A stretch of 64,000 bases of DNA from Mariannaea sp. PMI_226 (Eukaryota > Ascomycota > Sordariomycetes > Hypocreales > Nectriaceae). Position 1 is the first letter of the stretch. Every line of letters starts with the position of its first letter. The notes below the pieces were generated by a model. The model was given only the letters and a program-made list of their open reading frames with translations. It had not been told where the DNA came from and did not search any database. The stretch spans positions 2,480,001 through 2,544,000 of the forward strand of contig JANFOG010000004.1 of NCBI GenBank assembly GCA_024336345.1, given 5' to 3'. Below are positions 60,677 through 64,000 of the stretch, piece by piece. A program made the translations under genes and the position numbers.

Positions 60677-63313
60677 TCAAGAAGCCTTTGTGCTTGGAAT
60701 AGGCTGATTTCCCGTTTGTTCCCGAGAACTAGACTGTTTTGATGTCCGGTCAACCTCATTTACGCCCCCATCGTATGAAAGTCCGGATACATTCCGACTT
60801 ACCTGCTGCTCAATCATCTTTCGGCCGACGTCGATGGTCTCCTGAAGACCTCTCTGTCGTTGCCAGAATCTGTATCTTGATTAGCTGGGCATATAGAAAG
60901 TCGAATTTCTAAGCAAGGCATACGTTTCTTCAGGGGTTCCATGCCCGCGGATCGATGCCCGTCTTGCTTCCTCTTCAAGGGCATCTCGAGTAATCTTTTC
61001 ACTAGCGATAATACCAGGCTTCGCTACCACATCCTGACTAAGATTCTCTTCCAATAGCTTCTTTTTCGTCATGTACCTCTCCCTGCGCTCCTTTTGAAGC
61101 CCGGGGCTATCAACCTTGGTGAGAACAAATCGAGCGGCCATCTGGGCCGCCAGATAGAAGTGTTCGGCAAAGAGAATGCCTAGTAGTAATCCACCGCTAG
61201 TTATCTTTGATGACTTGGTGCCGTCATGGGAATGGGTGCACAGATACACAATCGCTGCACTGGTTATGCTGCCCAGCCAGGACAGGAAGCCAAGGGCCGT
61301 TAGCCAAGGTCCAATCGAATCCGCTCGCCAAGGAACCGGTCGGCGAGTGCTGGTAGCGATCTTGAACGCATCAGAACGCAACTCAACCCAGTTGTTGACG
61401 AGGAAGAAGCATGCGGCAAGAGGCCAAGCTACGGAGAATAGAGAAATGTACCCTTGATCATGTCAGACAAAAACGCTTCTGCATACTCAGCTCTTCGACT
61501 TACCAAATTGCATTACCATCTCACGGTAGTCGGCCGTTACATCGTAGGCCTCCATTTCGCACTCCTTCCGTACACGATCAAGGAATTCCTCCTCCTCTTG
61601 ATGATCAAAGTTTTGTTTCCCCTTGGCCTTGAACTCCTTGGCCTTGTCCATGGCCTTTTGCTTCAGAAGGGGCACAATAACCTCCGTAGCAAAGTTGACA
61701 ATTTGAGCGGTTACGGTAAAGTAGAACATCTGATTAGTGATTCGAGCAGGGTTGCTCACAAAATCCTTAGTAGGCAAACCCTTCTCGCTATAGGTTACTG
61801 TCTGAGCAGCCTTTCTCCAGAAGTTGAGGAAGGGAATGAGGACATGTCCAAATGGTATGTAGACAAAGGCTGTGAACAATGGAGCCATGTACGAGGTCAT
61901 GAAGTTGAGAACGAATTGTTTCTGGACCAGGGCGGCGTCGTGAGCTGGGACTTGTTAGCAATGAGTGCGGAGATCCTCGATTGAAAATACGTGCCGTCAA
62001 CAGTAGCATAGTTCTCCATATTGGTTAGCATTTCAGCAAAGTTCATTAGAAGAGCTGAGATTGTCGGTGTGCCGACCACGAGAAGAATTGTCGGCAGGAA
62101 ACCCTGCATAGAATTTGAGTTAGAAAGTTGAAATTTATAGAGCATGCTTCTGTGTTATGCAATTCGCTCACCAGATATTGTTTGCCTGGGCCATTATAGA
62201 CCTCGTTGATAAATACTTCAAGCGAATTACATGCCACAATCTCAGTACCAAGAGCAATAATACAGGCAGCGGCGAATGGGATCTGGAGCAACTGGGTTTT
62301 GACTCGTCTGAGAGGAGGATAAACCTTAACCAGTTCACCAGTGACAGGATCTTCGTCCTCGTGTTCCCACTCGAACTCGGGACGGGACTGCTGAATACTA
62401 GAGACACCGCGTACACTCCATTGGACAGCTAAGTCGAGCTCTGCCTTTTTCCAGTACTCGAAGAAAACCACGGACCATAGTCCACAGCCTAGGGCATAGA
62501 AGGTAGAGAACTGGCCCAGAAACAACCAAGAGAAAAAGCCGAGACCAGAGGGTACGACGAGGAAGCAAAAGTAGGAGCGGAGAAAGGCGAAATAGAAGGC
62601 GACACTCTCACCAAATTTGTCACGGATATTGTCGATGTCCGCATCATCAAGCAAATATTTGCCGCTCCACTTCTTGATCCAGGTCTTGTTGAAAGAGCGG
62701 TCATGCAAAGGGAAGATGGCAGCAACGTGCTTCCACTTGGGAGTAGAGGGTGTAATTCCGGCACCACCTTCGGTTTGGGGCTTGGTGATCATGAGATATA
62801 TCAATCGCAGACGCTCAGCCTCGATTACGGGATCATCCTTCAGAGCCTGGGCGATATCTTTATTGGGAGCGGAGGCACGGACACCATGGAGCCAGTCCTG
62901 GAGGCGGGCGCGATATACGTGCTGGGCAAATAGGTCGCAGGATGCGATTTTGACAAATATGAGCAGCGAGCCCTCGTTGCCATGACGGACTTCGGTCGCG
63001 AGGCCAACGGCGGTGAGGGCCTCGACGAGCTGGATGAAGCCAGCCTCAGCTTGGGCGCGTTCTGTGGGTAGGATATGATGGTTATTTGAGAAGCTCGAAA
63101 ATCAATAAGATGGTAGGTAGGGCTACTGACCGGCAGGTGGGACTTTGTAGTGAATAACAAAGTCAACCCTATGAATAATTGATCGTCAGTGAAACCGTTT
63201 ACCCTTTTTCGTCTTTATTACCCCACGGTAGCCTTTATACAATTGGGCTGGGATGGTGAGTACACGAACCCGAAATTGCCCTCCTGGGAGCTGTCGTCCT
63301 TGAAACTGGACAT
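60677..63313 (-). CDS. TMEM16/anoctamin family calcium-dependent lipid scramblase or channel
   Basis: Eight exons: 63313-63270, 63168-63131, 63061-62172, 62103-61995, 61944-61504, 61452-60924, 60869-60803, 60733-60677, giving 724 aa. From memory it aligns nearly end to end with Nectria haematococca nhTMEM16 (735 aa), a Ca2+-activated phospholipid scramblase. Yeast Ist2 is a more distant relative that tethers ER to plasma membrane. A ferredoxin-like cytosolic N-terminus (VDFVIHYKVPPAERA) precedes about ten membrane helices. All six calcium-site residues are present: Asn444 and Glu448 (NFATE), Asp499 and Glu502 (DYREM), Glu531 and Asp535 (VELRSD), each exactly four below nhTMEM16 numbering. The fourth intron is GC-AG. 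The seventh (69 nt) is in phase and optional by frame, but splicing it gives a tail matching the family length. Confidence 0.95.
61945..61994 (-). other. Non-canonical GC-AG intron in the TMEM16 gene
   Basis: 50-nt intron with donor G|GCACGT, a GCTAAC branch sequence and a CCCAG acceptor. Using it gives NYATVD-AHDAALVQKQ across the junction, the same residues I recall in the family. The nearest GT donor, GTATTT five bases further in, shifts the frame. Confidence 0.85.
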
Positions 63314-64000
63314 AGCTATCGTGAAGGGGAAGTGGATTGGGCGATGAGATGATGATGATGATGGACTGGGGAAGAGGATAAAAAGCTGGAGGAGGTGGAA
63401 AATACGTGGGAGACAGCGGCCTCCAGGGCTTTACCGTAGACCGACAACCACCAAAGAATGAATGACGACAGAGACGAAGCCAAACCAAGCCTGACAGTTG
63501 AAGAAACCAGGCTCACCAAGCTCCAAGATGGTTGGATCCCAGGGCATAGAGTACCTTTAGGTCCTTGGGAGGGTGCGGGGAGTCGACGTCACCCGCTATT
63601 GTGGTGTCGATCCCTTTAGGGTATCGTTGTTTTTGCTCTTCTCTCGGTAGGCCTCTTTCTGCCCCGCAACTTCAGCTGCGCAAGGGTCCCAGAACAACCT
63701 CCACCATGAAGTGATATTCTGAGGCTGAAACGTTCTGTCATACGAGACTATTATATGAAATTAGTTGCAAATTCAAATGACAGAGTAACGTGTTAGGCTC
63801 GGGAAACTCTGGCTCCCTCCGAAAAGAAGGGGAAAAAAAAGGGCCATCCAAGTTCCTCCTACCCTGATGATGCACACCTAGGTACTTGTTGTCTGTCCTT
63901 GCTTGTGGCGCTCATGCAGGGCAATTTAGTGTCAGGGTGACGATCAAAATGGCCAACCTTGGTCTGCTGCAAACAAAAAGGCCATTTTTGTCGATTTCAA
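63314..64000. other. Upstream region of the TMEM16 gene
   Basis: Promoter and 5' leader of the minus-strand TMEM16 gene, reaching the window edge. A GAT-repeat lies near 63343-63363 and a purine run near 63820-63845. No gene seen. Confidence 0.5.

Noticed and set aside
60269..60742. 157-codon plus-strand frame at the TMEM16 3' end
   Set aside because: Overlaps the last TMEM16 exon and its 3' flank in antisense; no motif.

Overview
The window looks like nuclear DNA of a filamentous ascomycete, most likely Sordariomycetes, order Hypocreales, close to Fusarium/Nectria. The evidence is short (50-145 nt) introns with fungal donor, branch and acceptor signals, large intergenic spaces, and proteins matching Hypocreales families. 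The clearest match is a TMEM16 protein that aligns closely, from memory, with the structurally studied Nectria haematococca nhTMEM16. No tRNA, rRNA, CRISPR array, recognisable transposon or telomeric repeat was found by eye.

Layout from left to right. The window opens with the 5' exon of phosphomevalonate kinase (ERG8, minus, cut by the edge). Then come a large mitochondrial-type PPR protein (minus), the nucleolar DEAD-box helicase DBP7 (plus), a 93-aa Gly/Val/Thr repeat protein with a stress-type promoter (plus), and a two-exon protein of unknown family (minus). Next are the tRNA m5C methyltransferase NCL1/TRM4 (plus), the mitochondrial Obg GTPase MTG2 (minus, tail-to-tail with NCL1), and a fungal CxxC...CxC protein behind a 1.7-kb pyrimidine-rich leader (plus). 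BFR1 (minus) and RNA polymerase subunit RPB5 (plus) form a head-to-head pair, followed by a seven-helix fungal rhodopsin-domain protein (minus).

About 9.8 kb without a convincing gene follows (31.6-41.4 kb). The right third is entirely minus strand: tubulin cofactor D (TBCD/Alp1), a GH76 alpha-mannanase-like protein, an SH3-domain scaffold protein, and the TMEM16 scramblase/channel homologue. They are separated by gene-poor spacers of 1.2, 4.2 and 6.0 kb.

Most genes are conserved housekeeping genes: isoprenoid synthesis, ribosome biogenesis, tRNA modification, mitochondrial gene expression, transcription, mRNP handling, tubulin folding and membrane lipid handling. They do not form a metabolic cluster or an obvious joint system. 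The unusual material is at the level of gene structure and regulation: a GC-AG intron, two in-phase introns that leave the reading frame open, a recurrent GTTCG donor, a thrice-repeated D-x-G-G-[LF]-L motif in the seven-helix protein, and a perfect CRE palindrome upstream of the small repeat protein. I did not find a convincing new multi-gene system.
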